NCBI GenBank assembly: GCA_022984795.1 | Contig: JALIHJ010000045.1 | Location: forward strand, 1-64,000 | Reading direction: 5' to 3' | DNA length: 64,000 nt | DNA from: Fabrea salina | Lineage: Eukaryota > Ciliophora > Heterotrichea > Heterotrichida > Fabreidae | Part shown: positions 25,192 to 34,395 of the stretch, in pieces | Position numbering within the stretch: position 1 is the stretch's first letter | How the letters are laid out: each line of letters starts with the position of its first letter | Made by a program: the position numbers and the translations under genes | The notes under the pieces: generated by a model | Databases searched by the model: none | The model's input: only the letters and a program-made list of their open reading frames with translations | What the model was told of the DNA's origin: nothing

Positions 25192-27039
25192 TTAATTTAG
25201 CAGTTTTTGTCTCTTTTCCAGTTCGCGTGGGGCAACTTGCATGATGTTTTCGCAGAGTTTAGATATGTCGGAAAGACTTGACTCTAGACGTTTTACTTTC
25301 TTTTTGACTTTTTGCATTTCAGTTAACTTTTGGTTTCTTCTAGCTTCGGAGCTTTGGAAAGTTAGGTTCCTTTTCATCTGTGGGGCAATTTCTTGACTGA
25401 GTTCACTGTTTTCTAGAGAGTTGCAAGGCGGAGTTAAGCCTCTGCGAAGGTTTAAAGAATTCTCAAGGGAGTCGATCTTTTGGTAGATGCTTTCTTCTTG
25501 GACTTGAGGTTTATAGTTCCTTAGGGTTTGTTTCATAAGTTCTTTGTATTCTTCGCACTTGAGTTTGGCGTTGTCGTATATTTCAGTGGCTTCTGTTTCA
25601 AAGGTGTTAGTGATGTCTTGGAGCTTTTGTTTGGTTAAGCAAAGCAACTCGCACCAGACAACCGCTTGCACTGAGTAAAGGTAAGTTTTTTTTTCTGAGA
25701 AAAAAAAGTCCACCTCCCCCACACAGGCTCCTTCCTTTAGTTTGTGGAAAGGTATTCGGAGGCCTCTTTTTTCAATGATTAGACTTAGTTGGCCCTTCAC
25801 TAAAAAGTAAATATCAGTTAAGTAGTCTCCTTTCCGGTACAAAAATTCCCTTTTTTCAAGCAGTTGAGGTTTTAGGTGTGTTGCAATGTGAGCTACGAAG
25901 TAAGAAGTTTTGTCGTAGAAAAACTCATTCTTTTCAAGTTTCTTTTCGTAAGTTATGATCAAAAGTTCTTTCCTGAGGTTTTTAGGCAATTCGTCTAGGA
26001 TTTCCTCGATTTCTTTCTTTTTGTTTTGGAACTTAAACTCAATAGCTTTAGTTAACTTCTTGTAGAACTTTTTACTGAACTTGTGCTTCCTGGCATACTT
26101 ACTTAGGGTGTCCAACTCGCTGTTGAGTTTGGTCCTGGTCACGTCCACAGTAGTGATTAAAGAGGTTAGCACTCCTACTCCGTAAGAGTAAAGCAGTATC
26201 CCCACTATCATCAACACTGAGTTCAAAAACCTTTCAGAAGTGTTGGTGGCTTTTAAGTCACCGTAGCCCACAGTAGTCAGAGTAGTAACAGAAAAGTACA
26301 TTGAAACTGCGTACAACTCAAAGTTACTTGAATTCTCGTAGCCGTAGTATTTTATCCAGTTGAATTCTTCAGTGTAGTTGAACTTTCCTATAAACACCCA
26401 CAAGCAACAAATTACGTGCAAAACAACAACAAAAGTTAACAGAGAAAGAATGAGTCTTTCCACTCCTGCACTCAACTTAAATATGAAATTGAAGTACTTC
26501 GAAATAGTTCCTTTGTTTTTTACTATTTTTACAACACGTGCAAGTTTGGCTATTTTGATGAGTCGGTACAGCCTCGGAAGCCTTGCAACACGAATTAGTG
26601 AACTGTAGTTTTTGCTGTTTTGGAGCAACAGCTGCATAGGCAGGCATGCTAAAAGGTCAGGTACGAGCCAAGTCTTTAGGTAGTTCATAAATATTTGCTT
26701 CCTGTCAGTAACTAAGTTCCTTTTGTCGTCATAGTAAGCTAAAAGACAGTTTACTCCTACGTCAACTAAAAACACTCCGTCTATTATTGTGTCAAACAAA
26801 AACCAACCGAACTCGTCTTCGTCAATAAAAGCTACTCTGTAAGGCGTGACAGTTGCTGTGTACAGCAAAAGCATTGTAATTAGCTTTGAAAAAGAACCCA
26901 TGAAAGTATCGTCGGGGTAAATTATACACTTGCTCCCTGGAAACTGCTTTCTGAACTTTTGGGACTGCGCAAACTTGATAGTTTGGGCTTCGTACTTCCA
27001 CAAAGAGTCAGCTCTACTCAAACTTGGTTGATTTTCCAT
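25192..27039 (-). CDS. voltage-gated K+ channel with cyclic-nucleotide-binding domain
   Basis: 615 residues. Six TM segments lie between about 50 and 310. S4 is basic with regular spacing (RVARLPRLYRLIKIAKLARV), and the pore has TLTTVGYGDLKA, a K+-selective GYG filter. A C-linker helix bundle and a cyclic-nucleotide-binding fold follow (about 395-500). In the phosphate-binding cassette the Glu is kept (VGEVDFFF), but the usual Arg is not visible, so nucleotide gating is uncertain. The C-terminus has a coiled coil. It belongs to the EAG/HCN/CNG superfamily, greatly expanded in ciliates, where such channels control ciliary beating and membrane excitability. Confidence 0.93.
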   Translation of the reverse strand: MENQPSLSRADSLWKYEAQTIKFAQSQKFRKQFPGSKCIIYPDDTFMGSFSKLITMLLLYTATVTPYRVAFIDEDEFGWFLFDTIIDGVFLVDVGVNCLLAYYDDKRNLVTDRKQIFMNYLKTWLVPDLLACLPMQLLLQNSKNYSSLIRVARLPRLYRLIKIAKLARVVKIVKNKGTISKYFNFIFKLSAGVERLILSLLTFVVVLHVICCLWVFIGKFNYTEEFNWIKYYGYENSSNFELYAVSMYFSVTTLTTVGYGDLKATNTSERFLNSVLMIVGILLYSYGVGVLTSLITTVDVTRTKLNSELDTLSKYARKHKFSKKFYKKLTKAIEFKFQNKKKEIEEILDELPKNLRKELLIITYEKKLEKNEFFYDKTSYFVAHIATHLKPQLLEKREFLYRKGDYLTDIYFLVKGQLSLIIEKRGLRIPFHKLKEGACVGEVDFFFSEKKTYLYSVQAVVWCELLCLTKQKLQDITNTFETEATEIYDNAKLKCEEYKELMKQTLRNYKPQVQEESIYQKIDSLENSLNLRRGLTPPCNSLENSELSQEIAPQMKRNLTFQSSEARRNQKLTEMQKVKKKVKRLESSLSDISKLCENIMQVAPRELEKRQKLLN

Positions 27040-27094
27040 AAACAGTTTGCCTCAAAAAATGAATATTTAATTAATTATATGCTTCATTTACAAC

Positions 27095-27670
27095 TTAGAT
27101 ATTAAGTTTCCTAGCTAACTTGCTAGTTACTTCTTCCAAGTTAGCAAGTCTAGACTTGATGCCTCTGAGCTCCTGTAAAATAACTGCAAAAGCGTCCTCA
27201 GAGTTAGTTGAGACGTCTACTTTAGGTTTATAGCTTTGTTCAAGTAGTTTTTCAGTGCGGGCGTGCTTCATTAACAGGTCTTTGTAACTTCTTTCTATTT
27301 TTTTGCACCTGAGTCTTTCGTTTTGGAACTTCTTTTCCAGAGCTCTAGTGGACTCTGAAGGGGCCTTTTCTGGAGTCAAAGACATAACTGAACTAGTTAA
27401 CCGAGGAGAACTTTTCAACTCAGCCTTAGGTGCTTCTGGTCGTATGATGTTTAAGAGTTCTTCTTCTGCAGGGGACAGTTGAATTGAAGGTTTGGGGTCT
27501 ATGCTTGAGTATCGTTGGGTGGATTCGTAACCCCGAGCAGAGTTAATGGGGGACCTTCTTTTACTTGGACTTGGTGAGTAGTAAGGGTAAGCTTTAGAAA
27601 TGGCTTTGTGGGCAAGTTGCTCTGCACGTTTGAAGTTCCTTATTTTAGAGATGAGTGACTTGTTCTCCAT
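27095..27670 (-). CDS. small coiled-coil protein, unknown
   Basis: 191 residues. The N-terminal part is basic with Tyr/Ser/Pro repeats (YPYYSPSPSKRRSP) and looks disordered. Residues about 105-190 are charged and heptad-like, consistent with a coiled coil. No family is recognised. Near the C-terminus a 16-nt GT...AG string exists (GTAACTAGCAAGTTAG on the minus strand); its use would change only the last residues, and I keep the unspliced reading. Confidence 0.65.
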   Translation of the reverse strand: MENKSLISKIRNFKRAEQLAHKAISKAYPYYSPSPSKRRSPINSARGYESTQRYSSIDPKPSIQLSPAEEELLNIIRPEAPKAELKSSPRLTSSVMSLTPEKAPSESTRALEKKFQNERLRCKKIERSYKDLLMKHARTEKLLEQSYKPKVDVSTNSEDAFAVILQELRGIKSRLANLEEVTSKLARKLNI

Positions 27671-27709
27671 TTAGAAGTTTATACTTTCACGTTTAAAATA
27701 AATTAGTAA

Positions 27710-28549
27710 TTAAGACAAAATCTCATGGCTTCTTAGCACTCGGACGTTATTGGCAGCAGGAGGGCCTTTATTTTTACATCCTCTGCACTTACACAAGTCT
27801 GCACACTTGACCCCACTTTTGTAGCACTCACAGTACTGCTTCAAACACCCTGACTTAGTGCAGTGACAACCTCGGTTGTGCATACCTCTAGTTTCGCCCT
27901 TAACCTTGACTTCCTGGATTTTAGGTTTGAAAGCATTAGGATTACGTTCAAGGGTACTAGCAATAGCTTCCCTTCTGACTTCTTCCCAGTCTGGTGTGTT
28001 ATTACACTCCAGACAGTTACAGCCTGCACAGTACTGGCCAGCTGCAAAGCAGTCGCAGTACAGCTTGAGACACTTGGACCTTTGGCAATTGCAGCAAATT
28101 CGCTTATCTTCGCTTTCTCTGGGCTTTTTTTTAGGTCGTGTTTTTACAGCTGGAGAAGCCTCCTCCATCACACTTACCTGCACTGAACACGCAGATGCGG
28201 CAAACTTAGCACTGCCCTGTAATGAAGTGAAGTCCAGCTTTTGAATAAAGCGGGGGTTGTTAGACCGCGGAACTGTAAAAGCAGTGCGGTCTGCGAACAA
28301 AGGCGAAGGACTGCTCAAGGAATTAAGTAAGTTCCTAGGGGTGCACGTTCGCGGTTCCTCGAAGCAACGAAAGGCCCCGGGAGACGCAAAGTTGGTTCTG
28401 TCTATTATGGGCGACAGGGAGTCCAAAATGGTTTTTGAGAAAGGGGAAGTATGGATGGGCGAAAAACTCCTTGTTGGAATAGGTGTGTGTATTTCGTAGG
28501 GTGAAGATGGGCACGAGTTTTCTTGTTTTATTTTGTTGCGCGCTTCCAT
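27710..28549 (-). CDS. tesmin/TSO1-like CXC (CRC) domain protein, LIN54-like
   Basis: 279 residues. Two cysteine-rich CXC motifs lie at about 145-185 (CCNCQRSKCLKLYCDCFAAG) and 225-265 (CHCTKSGCLKQYCECYKSG), joined by the conserved NPNAFKPKI linker. This is the DNA-binding layout of LIN54, tesmin and TSO1, which bind cell-cycle promoter elements as part of DREAM/MuvB complexes. The N-terminal half is Ser/Pro-rich with several SP/TP sites. A frame-neutral GTAAGTGTGATGGAG 15-mer at 28163-28177 could be a hidden intron removing VSVME, but evidence is weak. It is divergent from the dynein intermediate-chain gene. Confidence 0.93.
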   Translation of the reverse strand: MEARNKIKQENSCPSSPYEIHTPIPTRSFSPIHTSPFSKTILDSLSPIIDRTNFASPGAFRCFEEPRTCTPRNLLNSLSSPSPLFADRTAFTVPRSNNPRFIQKLDFTSLQGSAKFAASACSVQVSVMEEASPAVKTRPKKKPRESEDKRICCNCQRSKCLKLYCDCFAAGQYCAGCNCLECNNTPDWEEVRREAIASTLERNPNAFKPKIQEVKVKGETRGMHNRGCHCTKSGCLKQYCECYKSGVKCADLCKCRGCKNKGPPAANNVRVLRSHEILS

Positions 28550-28720
28550 TTCTACTAATTATGAAATATGAAAAGGCCTGTGGCCTGGAGTTCCAGTGCT
28601 CTTGCACTGTTTGGTAGTATTTTTGTAGTAAATATTTTTGAGTGCAATATGTCTGTAAGTTTAAATCCTGAGTTTAAGTTTAAGTTACTAGAAGCTTTAC
28701 TATAATTCATATTTACAGTT
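28550..28720. promoter_or_regulatory. divergent promoter region
   Basis: 171 AT-rich bases separate the CXC gene (minus) and the dynein intermediate-chain gene (plus). A short GGCCTGTGGCC near-palindrome and the complementary GAGTGCAAT/GTGCTCTTGCAC-like strings are present, but no clear promoter motif. A 19-codon upstream frame starts at the ATG near 28649 and ends before the main start. Confidence 0.35.
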
Positions 28721-30805
28721 ATGATTGAACCTTTCCGCTACGCTAAAAAGCGCAAGGACTTCGAACGCCCTGCTGCTTTTGAAGACTCAGACCTCAAACA
28801 CCTAGGCGGGAGTGTAAGTGACGAGTCCCTGGCTAAATACTACACTCACAAAAACCCCAACTACCTGGTCCTAGACAACATTCCAACCCTGTCCACTCAT
28901 GAGGTAAACACTGAACGAGTAGTTACAGCCACCCGCAACATGAAGCACGAAGAAGGAGGCTGGCCTCGCGAAGTCGACTACAACGAAGAACACGAAACCA
29001 ACAAGTGGCGCACTAGGAAACTCAAAGACGAACTTTTCGCCACTGCTGTCAAAGAACTCCACAACTACACCGACAAGTCAATCAAACAAAACAACCAAAT
29101 TAATGTGTTCGAAGAGTACTTTTTGGGCGAAAAAGTGGATCACTCCACAGAAACCCTTTCGGCCAAAACACTTATGCTGTTCAAAGACCCTTGTGAGATC
29201 AAAAGAGCAATTAGCAAGATTGCTTGGTGTCCTGACGGACCTGGCAACAAGATTGCTGTGGCTTACTCCATCAACCGGTTCCAAAAAATGCCTGAACGCA
29301 TGCCAATGCAGTCCTACATCTGGGACATGAACGCACCCAACACAGCTTGCAAAACCTTAATCGGGTCATCTCCCTTGTGTTCAATAGCTTTCAACAACAA
29401 GTACACTGACTACGTAGTAGGAGGTTGTTACAACGGACTCATGGCAGTCTGGGACCTCCGGGAAAAAGACCAGCCTATTTGGCAGACTGAGGTAGAGAAG
29501 TCTCACTACGAACCAGTTTTTGACGTGTACTGGCTCCACGGGAAGTCAGGCAGTGAGTTTGTTTCTTGTTCAAGTGACGGAAGAATGATGTGGTGGGACT
29601 TCAGAAAGGAAGGAGAACCCTACGACTACTGCACAATCACTGACGGAGTAGGCGGGGACGAAGAAAAAATCCTTGGGGGCACTGCTTTGGAGTACAACCC
29701 TGACGCCGGAGCTACTAAGTTTTTGTGTGGAACTGAGCAAGGCTACGCAGTTCTTGCTAACAAGAAACCCCAGAAGTCCCCTGAAATTAGTCACCGTTAC
29801 GGAGTTGAAGCAGGGAAGCACGGAGGCCCTATTTACAACCTGCAAAGAAACCCTGAAGAGAGCAAGTGCTTTTTGACTGTAGGTGACTGGTGTGCTAAGG
29901 TTTGGAGTGAAGAAATTCCAACTCCAATCATGACTACTAGGTGCCACGACACTTACCTCACAGACGGCTGTTGGAGTCCTACAAGGCCTGGAGTGTTTGT
30001 CCTTAGCCAAATGGACGGGTGGCTCCATGTGTGGGACTACTACTACCGCCAGAACGAAATAGCCTTTTCTCACAAGGTTTCAGATAAAGTGCTTACTAAC
30101 GTAACTATCCAGAACCAGCCAAACGCTGGAAAGTACGGAAGCTTAGTTGGAGTAGGAGACTCAGAAGGAACTGTGACTTTGATAGAGTTGTGCAGTAGTT
30201 TGTCTACTCTTCAGTCTAACGAAAAAACAGCTATCAAAAATATGTTTGAAAGAGAGTACACTAGAGAAAAGAACTTAAGGGCTGCTAAACGCCAAGCTGA
30301 AGGCAAAAAAACTGCTAAGAAAGATGATGTCAAGGAAAACGGAGTTAATGACAAACTCCAGGAGGAACTTAGAAAGCTAGAAGAGGCCTTTTTTGAAAAA
30401 GTAGGAGTTGATGAAAGTGAGAAGCACACTAACGGCAATGGTAAGCAAAGGGAACCTAGTCCTCCAAGACAAGAAGAAATTGTCCAAGAAGTAGCGCCCC
30501 AACAACCTGTTCAAGAAGCAGCGCCCCAACAACCTGTTGAGGAAGCACCTCAAGAGCCTGCTCAGGAAACACCTCAAGAACTCGTTGAGGAAGCTCCCCA
30601 AGAGCCTGCTCAAGAAGCACCCCAAGAACCTGCTCAAGAAGCACCCCAAGAACCTGCTCAAGAAGCTCCCCAAGAACCTACTGAGGAAAAACCCCAAGAG
30701 CCTGCTGAGGAAACACCCCAAGAGCCTGCTCAAGAAACACCCCAAGAGCCTGCTCAAGAAACACCCCAAGAAGAAGCTAAAAACGGAGAAGTTGCTGAGA
30801 GTTAA
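28721..30805 (+). CDS. DNAI2: axonemal dynein intermediate chain 2 (outer arm, IC2/DNAI2)
   Basis: 694 residues. The N-terminus (YAKKRKDFERPAAFEDSDL, later MKHEEGGWPREVD and IKQNNQINVFEEYF) aligns by eye with DNAI2. WD40 repeats run from about residue 165 to 510, with YIWDMN, GGCYNGLMAVWD, SSDGRMMWWDFRKEGEP, LTVGDWCAKVWSEE and SQMDGWLHVWDYYY. It anchors the outer dynein arm in motile cilia. The C-terminal 105 residues are unusual: a tandem (PQEPAQE)n-type array encoded by 30490-30776. The start ATG sits 171 bases from the divergent CXC gene. It converges with PI-PLC, with an 11-base gap. Confidence 0.93.
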   Translation: MIEPFRYAKKRKDFERPAAFEDSDLKHLGGSVSDESLAKYYTHKNPNYLVLDNIPTLSTHEVNTERVVTATRNMKHEEGGWPREVDYNEEHETNKWRTRKLKDELFATAVKELHNYTDKSIKQNNQINVFEEYFLGEKVDHSTETLSAKTLMLFKDPCEIKRAISKIAWCPDGPGNKIAVAYSINRFQKMPERMPMQSYIWDMNAPNTACKTLIGSSPLCSIAFNNKYTDYVVGGCYNGLMAVWDLREKDQPIWQTEVEKSHYEPVFDVYWLHGKSGSEFVSCSSDGRMMWWDFRKEGEPYDYCTITDGVGGDEEKILGGTALEYNPDAGATKFLCGTEQGYAVLANKKPQKSPEISHRYGVEAGKHGGPIYNLQRNPEESKCFLTVGDWCAKVWSEEIPTPIMTTRCHDTYLTDGCWSPTRPGVFVLSQMDGWLHVWDYYYRQNEIAFSHKVSDKVLTNVTIQNQPNAGKYGSLVGVGDSEGTVTLIELCSSLSTLQSNEKTAIKNMFEREYTREKNLRAAKRQAEGKKTAKKDDVKENGVNDKLQEELRKLEEAFFEKVGVDESEKHTNGNGKQREPSPPRQEEIVQEVAPQQPVQEAAPQQPVEEAPQEPAQETPQELVEEAPQEPAQEAPQEPAQEAPQEPAQEAPQEPTEEKPQEPAEETPQEPAQETPQEPAQETPQEEAKNGEVAES
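30490..30776 (+). repeat. tandem 21-nt repeats coding PQEPAQE-like heptads
   Basis: About 13 imperfect units of 21 bases code for variants of A-PQEP-A/V-QE at the C-terminal end of the dynein intermediate chain. The units change mainly at A/T/V and Q/E positions. The reverse frame is also open across the array, which is a by-product of the repeat. Confidence 0.85.
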
Positions 30806-30816
30806 TTTATATTTAG

Positions 30817-33066
30817 TTAATCACTGAAATGAGGCTTCAATTTAAATCTACACAACAAAGAAGCGTTTCTTTTAAAATCCAAATTTTTTCCATACAAAGG
30901 AACTACCCTATACCCGTTTCTAATGCACTCTACAGGAATTGCGTACTGAGCTATTTTAGACTTCCCCAGAAAAGTTTTGTTGTACACTCTGAAACTGAGC
31001 AAAGCCATTTCAGCCATTCTAATTCTGAACTCGAACTTTTGGTTCCACACAGGATTGAACCCATTGTTTTCAATGACTTTAGACTGCTCCTTTTTAGTGT
31101 CTTGTTGGATTCCGTGGAGACTTATCTTCACAAAAGGATTTACAACTCCACTGTCTTCTTCGTTCAGTTTAGGTAACTGGTTGGCTGATATCAGCTCTAC
31201 TTCCAAAACAAACAGCACGTTCTCCATTTCTGAACCTTTTGGGTCGAAGTTCATAGACTCTTCCCTCATGACTTGGGGCTTGAGCACGTACCCAGTTCCT
31301 CCGTTTTGGTTGAAAAGTCCTTTGTTGAGAAGCATGCCCAAGTCTCCTTGTTGGTAGTTCAAAGCCACTATTTGACTTCCGAGAAGCCAAGCTGGCATAG
31401 GGTTGTAGTTCTTGGAGTCGATGCTTGAAGCTGGTGGGTAAATTCTTGAAAAGTTCTTTTTGTGGTACTCTACTAAAGTTTTTCCAGAGTGTTTTTCAGC
31501 CAACTTAAGTAGCTTAGGGTAGTTTATTGAAGGAATTCTTTTAAAAGGTCTTTCGGTGAGTTGCAACTTTTCGCCTTCCAAAGCAAACAACTTCTGCAAA
31601 GCAGGGTTTACTTTTAACTTGACCTTTTCTTCGCCTACTTTGATATCAGTTTTTCCGTCTGGAGGAACTTTCCCTTTTATGAGGATTTTGTACTTGAGTT
31701 CTTCAGGAGAAGGATACTTAGTTAACTCAGGACTAGGAACGTATATGAGTTCCCCCATCACTTCTTCAAATACCTCTGCCATTTTGCCTTGTTGCTCAAA
31801 ACTGCAGTGGTTCTCCAAGGACAAAATCACAGGGTACTCTGATGACACGAAAGCAGTTTCTTTTATAGCCTCCACCACGTTTCTGAAGTCAATGTTAGTG
31901 ACAAAGGTGTGCCCGTGTGTGATCTTAGGGTTGCCGTTTGGACCGTCCCAAATGTCAAGTTCTACACACCTGCACCCAGACTGCAGTACTCTAGTGTACA
32001 TGTTTACATTTGACTTTCCTGTGATCTGGTGGCCTTCTAAGTAAGTGTTGTGGGAACTCTCGATGAAGTAGTCTGTAAGGGGTTGTGTCATGTCTAGGCA
32101 CTTTTCGAACCTTTCGTCTTTAAAAAGCGAGTTGACTTCTACTGAGAAAATGTACTGTCTGAAGCCTTTTTCTGAAATGTAAAGGTGCTGGTCTATTACA
32201 ACACTGTCGTTGGGACTCATAGAAAACCTTTGAATGAGTTCACTGGTTTCTTCAAGTGAAACTTCTCCCATCTCTTGTTCTTCTTCCAAAAACCTTTTGA
32301 AGTTCTCAACAGGAATCACGGACTGAGACCCTCTTTTCTGAGAGTACTTGTTGAAAAGGGCCTGGATTTCTTCTTTGAACATAAGTATTTCCATCAGGGT
32401 GTTGAACTCTTCCTTGTCAATTACTTTGTTGTTGTCAGTGTCTACTTGGTCAAAAAGCTCTTTAAGGTACTCTTCGTTAGCTTCTATGTTTAAACTGCAG
32501 AACATACTTTTGACTTCCTGGAAGTCCAAACCTCCGCTTCCGTCCTTGTCGCCTACGTTCCAAGCACTTTGGAAAGCCCTCATTTCTTTGAGTTGGTCAT
32601 TTTCTTCAGCAGCTCTGGCGTCCTCCATCAAGTAGTGAATTCCACTCAAAAACAGCATCATTTGTTCTTCGCTGTCAAAAATCAAGTCAAGAGTGGAGTT
32701 CCTAGAGCTTCCACAGTAAATAGAACAACTGAGGTCTTCGTACTTAGGACAGGGTTTCTTTCTGAAGTTAGTGGACTTTTGCCCCTTTTCAATCTTCCAA
32801 ATTTGGTAAATGCGTAACCGAGAGTGCTCAAAAGGCTTGTGGGGACTTATCCACTGTATGATCTCCCGACTGCTTTCTAGTAAGTAAAACCTTCTGTAGT
32901 GGGGCTTTCCAGAACTGCCATACCTTTTGATGTTTAAACCGTACTTGATTGTGTTGATGGCTAAAGTCTTATTGTAGGACTCATAATCCACAAAGCTAAT
33001 ACATTCCCTGTAGCCAGCTTTGGTTCTGCGCAGTGTGTTAGCGCTTGCGTAATTGTTGTCTTCCAT
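30817..33066 (-). CDS. phosphoinositide-specific phospholipase C (delta-like)
   Basis: 749 residues with the PLC-delta layout: PH domain (about 35-150), EF-hands with the loops DKDGSGGLDFQE and DTDNNKVIDKEE (about 163-235), X domain (about 330-475) with the catalytic His in SSHNTYLEG and THGHT, Y domain (about 500-600) with SINYPKLL and NYNPMPAWLLGSQIVALNYQ, and C2 (about 620-735). It cleaves PIP2 to IP3 and diacylglycerol under calcium control. It sits 11 bases from the convergent DNAI2 stop, and the upstream sorting nexin gene on the same strand ends five bases away. Confidence 0.96.
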   Translation of the reverse strand: MEDNNYASANTLRRTKAGYRECISFVDYESYNKTLAINTIKYGLNIKRYGSSGKPHYRRFYLLESSREIIQWISPHKPFEHSRLRIYQIWKIEKGQKSTNFRKKPCPKYEDLSCSIYCGSSRNSTLDLIFDSEEQMMLFLSGIHYLMEDARAAEENDQLKEMRAFQSAWNVGDKDGSGGLDFQEVKSMFCSLNIEANEEYLKELFDQVDTDNNKVIDKEEFNTLMEILMFKEEIQALFNKYSQKRGSQSVIPVENFKRFLEEEQEMGEVSLEETSELIQRFSMSPNDSVVIDQHLYISEKGFRQYIFSVEVNSLFKDERFEKCLDMTQPLTDYFIESSHNTYLEGHQITGKSNVNMYTRVLQSGCRCVELDIWDGPNGNPKITHGHTFVTNIDFRNVVEAIKETAFVSSEYPVILSLENHCSFEQQGKMAEVFEEVMGELIYVPSPELTKYPSPEELKYKILIKGKVPPDGKTDIKVGEEKVKLKVNPALQKLFALEGEKLQLTERPFKRIPSINYPKLLKLAEKHSGKTLVEYHKKNFSRIYPPASSIDSKNYNPMPAWLLGSQIVALNYQQGDLGMLLNKGLFNQNGGTGYVLKPQVMREESMNFDPKGSEMENVLFVLEVELISANQLPKLNEEDSGVVNPFVKISLHGIQQDTKKEQSKVIENNGFNPVWNQKFEFRIRMAEMALLSFRVYNKTFLGKSKIAQYAIPVECIRNGYRVVPLYGKNLDFKRNASLLCRFKLKPHFSD

Positions 33067-33071
33067 TTATA

Positions 33072-34379
33072 TTACTTGTTGTTACCTGCTTGCAAAAAGA
33101 GTTCAAGGAACCCCTGCATCTTCTGGTTGCTTTCCATCAGCTTCTTGGCAAACAAAAAGTACTCTTGTTTTAAAGTTTCCATCCAGTGCATTGCTGTTTG
33201 TTGGGTTTCGCACTTAGCTTGGTTGTTGAAGTAACCAAACTTCAGTCTGGCTCGGGACAACTTATCAGAAAACTTCTGAGTAAGGGCTTTGCCCACTATC
33301 AGTGACTTTTCTTTTTTAGCTTCAAATTTGTTGAGGTCTTGGTAGAGTGACTGTCTTTCTTTGATTAAAGACTTCAAAGGAGCCATTTGGGCAACTAAAA
33401 AGTTCATCACTCCTTCTAAGTGCTCGTTTAAATAAGTTGAACTTTCCATGTAGTACTTTTCGTAGCTTTCGAGGCTTTGATTCAAGTTGTTTAAGAAGTC
33501 GTCGTTCTTTTTCTTCAAGTCAGAAAGGTTCACTGATATGTTTTGGAGGTTCTTTGCGAGCTCCATGAAGTTGTAAAGCGAATTGGAGATTTGGATAGTT
33601 AGGCTTTTGATCTTTTTGGCTTCAAGCGACATTAACTTAAGGACTTCGCCTTGCTCATTGAAGTAAGACAAAACCTGGTCAACTACTTGGGAGTCAATGT
33701 CGAAGTCACAAGTGACCTTTCCGTCGTCAGAGTAGAAGTCATGCACTGTTGTGAGCTTTTTGAACTTAGAGTACTTTTTCTTAGTGACCTGGAAGTTCTT
33801 TTCAGTCTCTTCTTTTAAAAACTCTAAAAGTACTTGACTCTTACTTAAGTAACTAGAATTCACTATGTAGTCCATGAACAGTGACAAGTGCTTTTTTATG
33901 CGACACAGTTTGTTGGGCCCCATGTTTGGGGAGTCTTTTTCATAAGGCAGAGTAGGAACGTAGTGTCCTGGGTAGAACTTCTGCAAAGTGTCTCTCAGCC
34001 ACAAAAAGTCAGAGTACCTCCTCAACACAGACCACCCTAGAGGGAGGGTCAGAACGTAGTAAGCCATGTAGTATGAACTGAAGATTCCTCCTTGAACCTT
34101 TTCAGGGTCTGAAATAACTACTTTTTCTACAGCGCTGCTGAGTTCGGTTTCTTCGAGTTTTTTGCACTCAAGCACTTCTAAATTGGGTTCTTTTTCTTGG
34201 GTTTTGAAGCGTTCTTTGAACTCATTGACTACTTGTTTGAGCTCTTCAAGAGTCCACAAGTCTATTTCCGAGCCTTTTTTGCTTTCACAGAATTCTGTGA
34301 ACAACTCAGCGTCTAGGTTTTCTTCAATGATTTCTTTCCGAAGAAAGCTTTGCTTGAGTTCGCGCTCGTCAGTTTCCAT
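33072..34379 (-). CDS. PX-BAR sorting nexin
   Basis: 435 residues. An acidic N-terminal part precedes a PX domain at about 100-205, with the phosphoinositide-binding RRYSDFLWLRD, the Pro-rich VPTLPYEKD loop and RIKKHLSLFMDYI. The remaining 220 residues are helical and charged, consistent with a BAR domain (DLKKKNDDFLNNL, LNKFEAKKEK). This is the SNX1/2/4 layout: binding of PI3P-containing endosomes and tubule formation. A specific ortholog cannot be named. It is five bases from the PLC start and 16 from the RasGEF stop, all on the minus strand. Confidence 0.88.
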   Translation of the reverse strand: METDERELKQSFLRKEIIEENLDAELFTEFCESKKGSEIDLWTLEELKQVVNEFKERFKTQEKEPNLEVLECKKLEETELSSAVEKVVISDPEKVQGGIFSSYYMAYYVLTLPLGWSVLRRYSDFLWLRDTLQKFYPGHYVPTLPYEKDSPNMGPNKLCRIKKHLSLFMDYIVNSSYLSKSQVLLEFLKEETEKNFQVTKKKYSKFKKLTTVHDFYSDDGKVTCDFDIDSQVVDQVLSYFNEQGEVLKLMSLEAKKIKSLTIQISNSLYNFMELAKNLQNISVNLSDLKKKNDDFLNNLNQSLESYEKYYMESSTYLNEHLEGVMNFLVAQMAPLKSLIKERQSLYQDLNKFEAKKEKSLIVGKALTQKFSDKLSRARLKFGYFNNQAKCETQQTAMHWMETLKQEYFLFAKKLMESNQKMQGFLELFLQAGNNK

Positions 34380-34395
34380 ATATTATGTTAGTACA

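Noticed and set aside
30377-30827. Antisense and shifted frames across the dynein intermediate-chain repeat
   Set aside because: These are by-products of the 21-bp repeat with no family likeness; the sense frame continues the WD40 protein.
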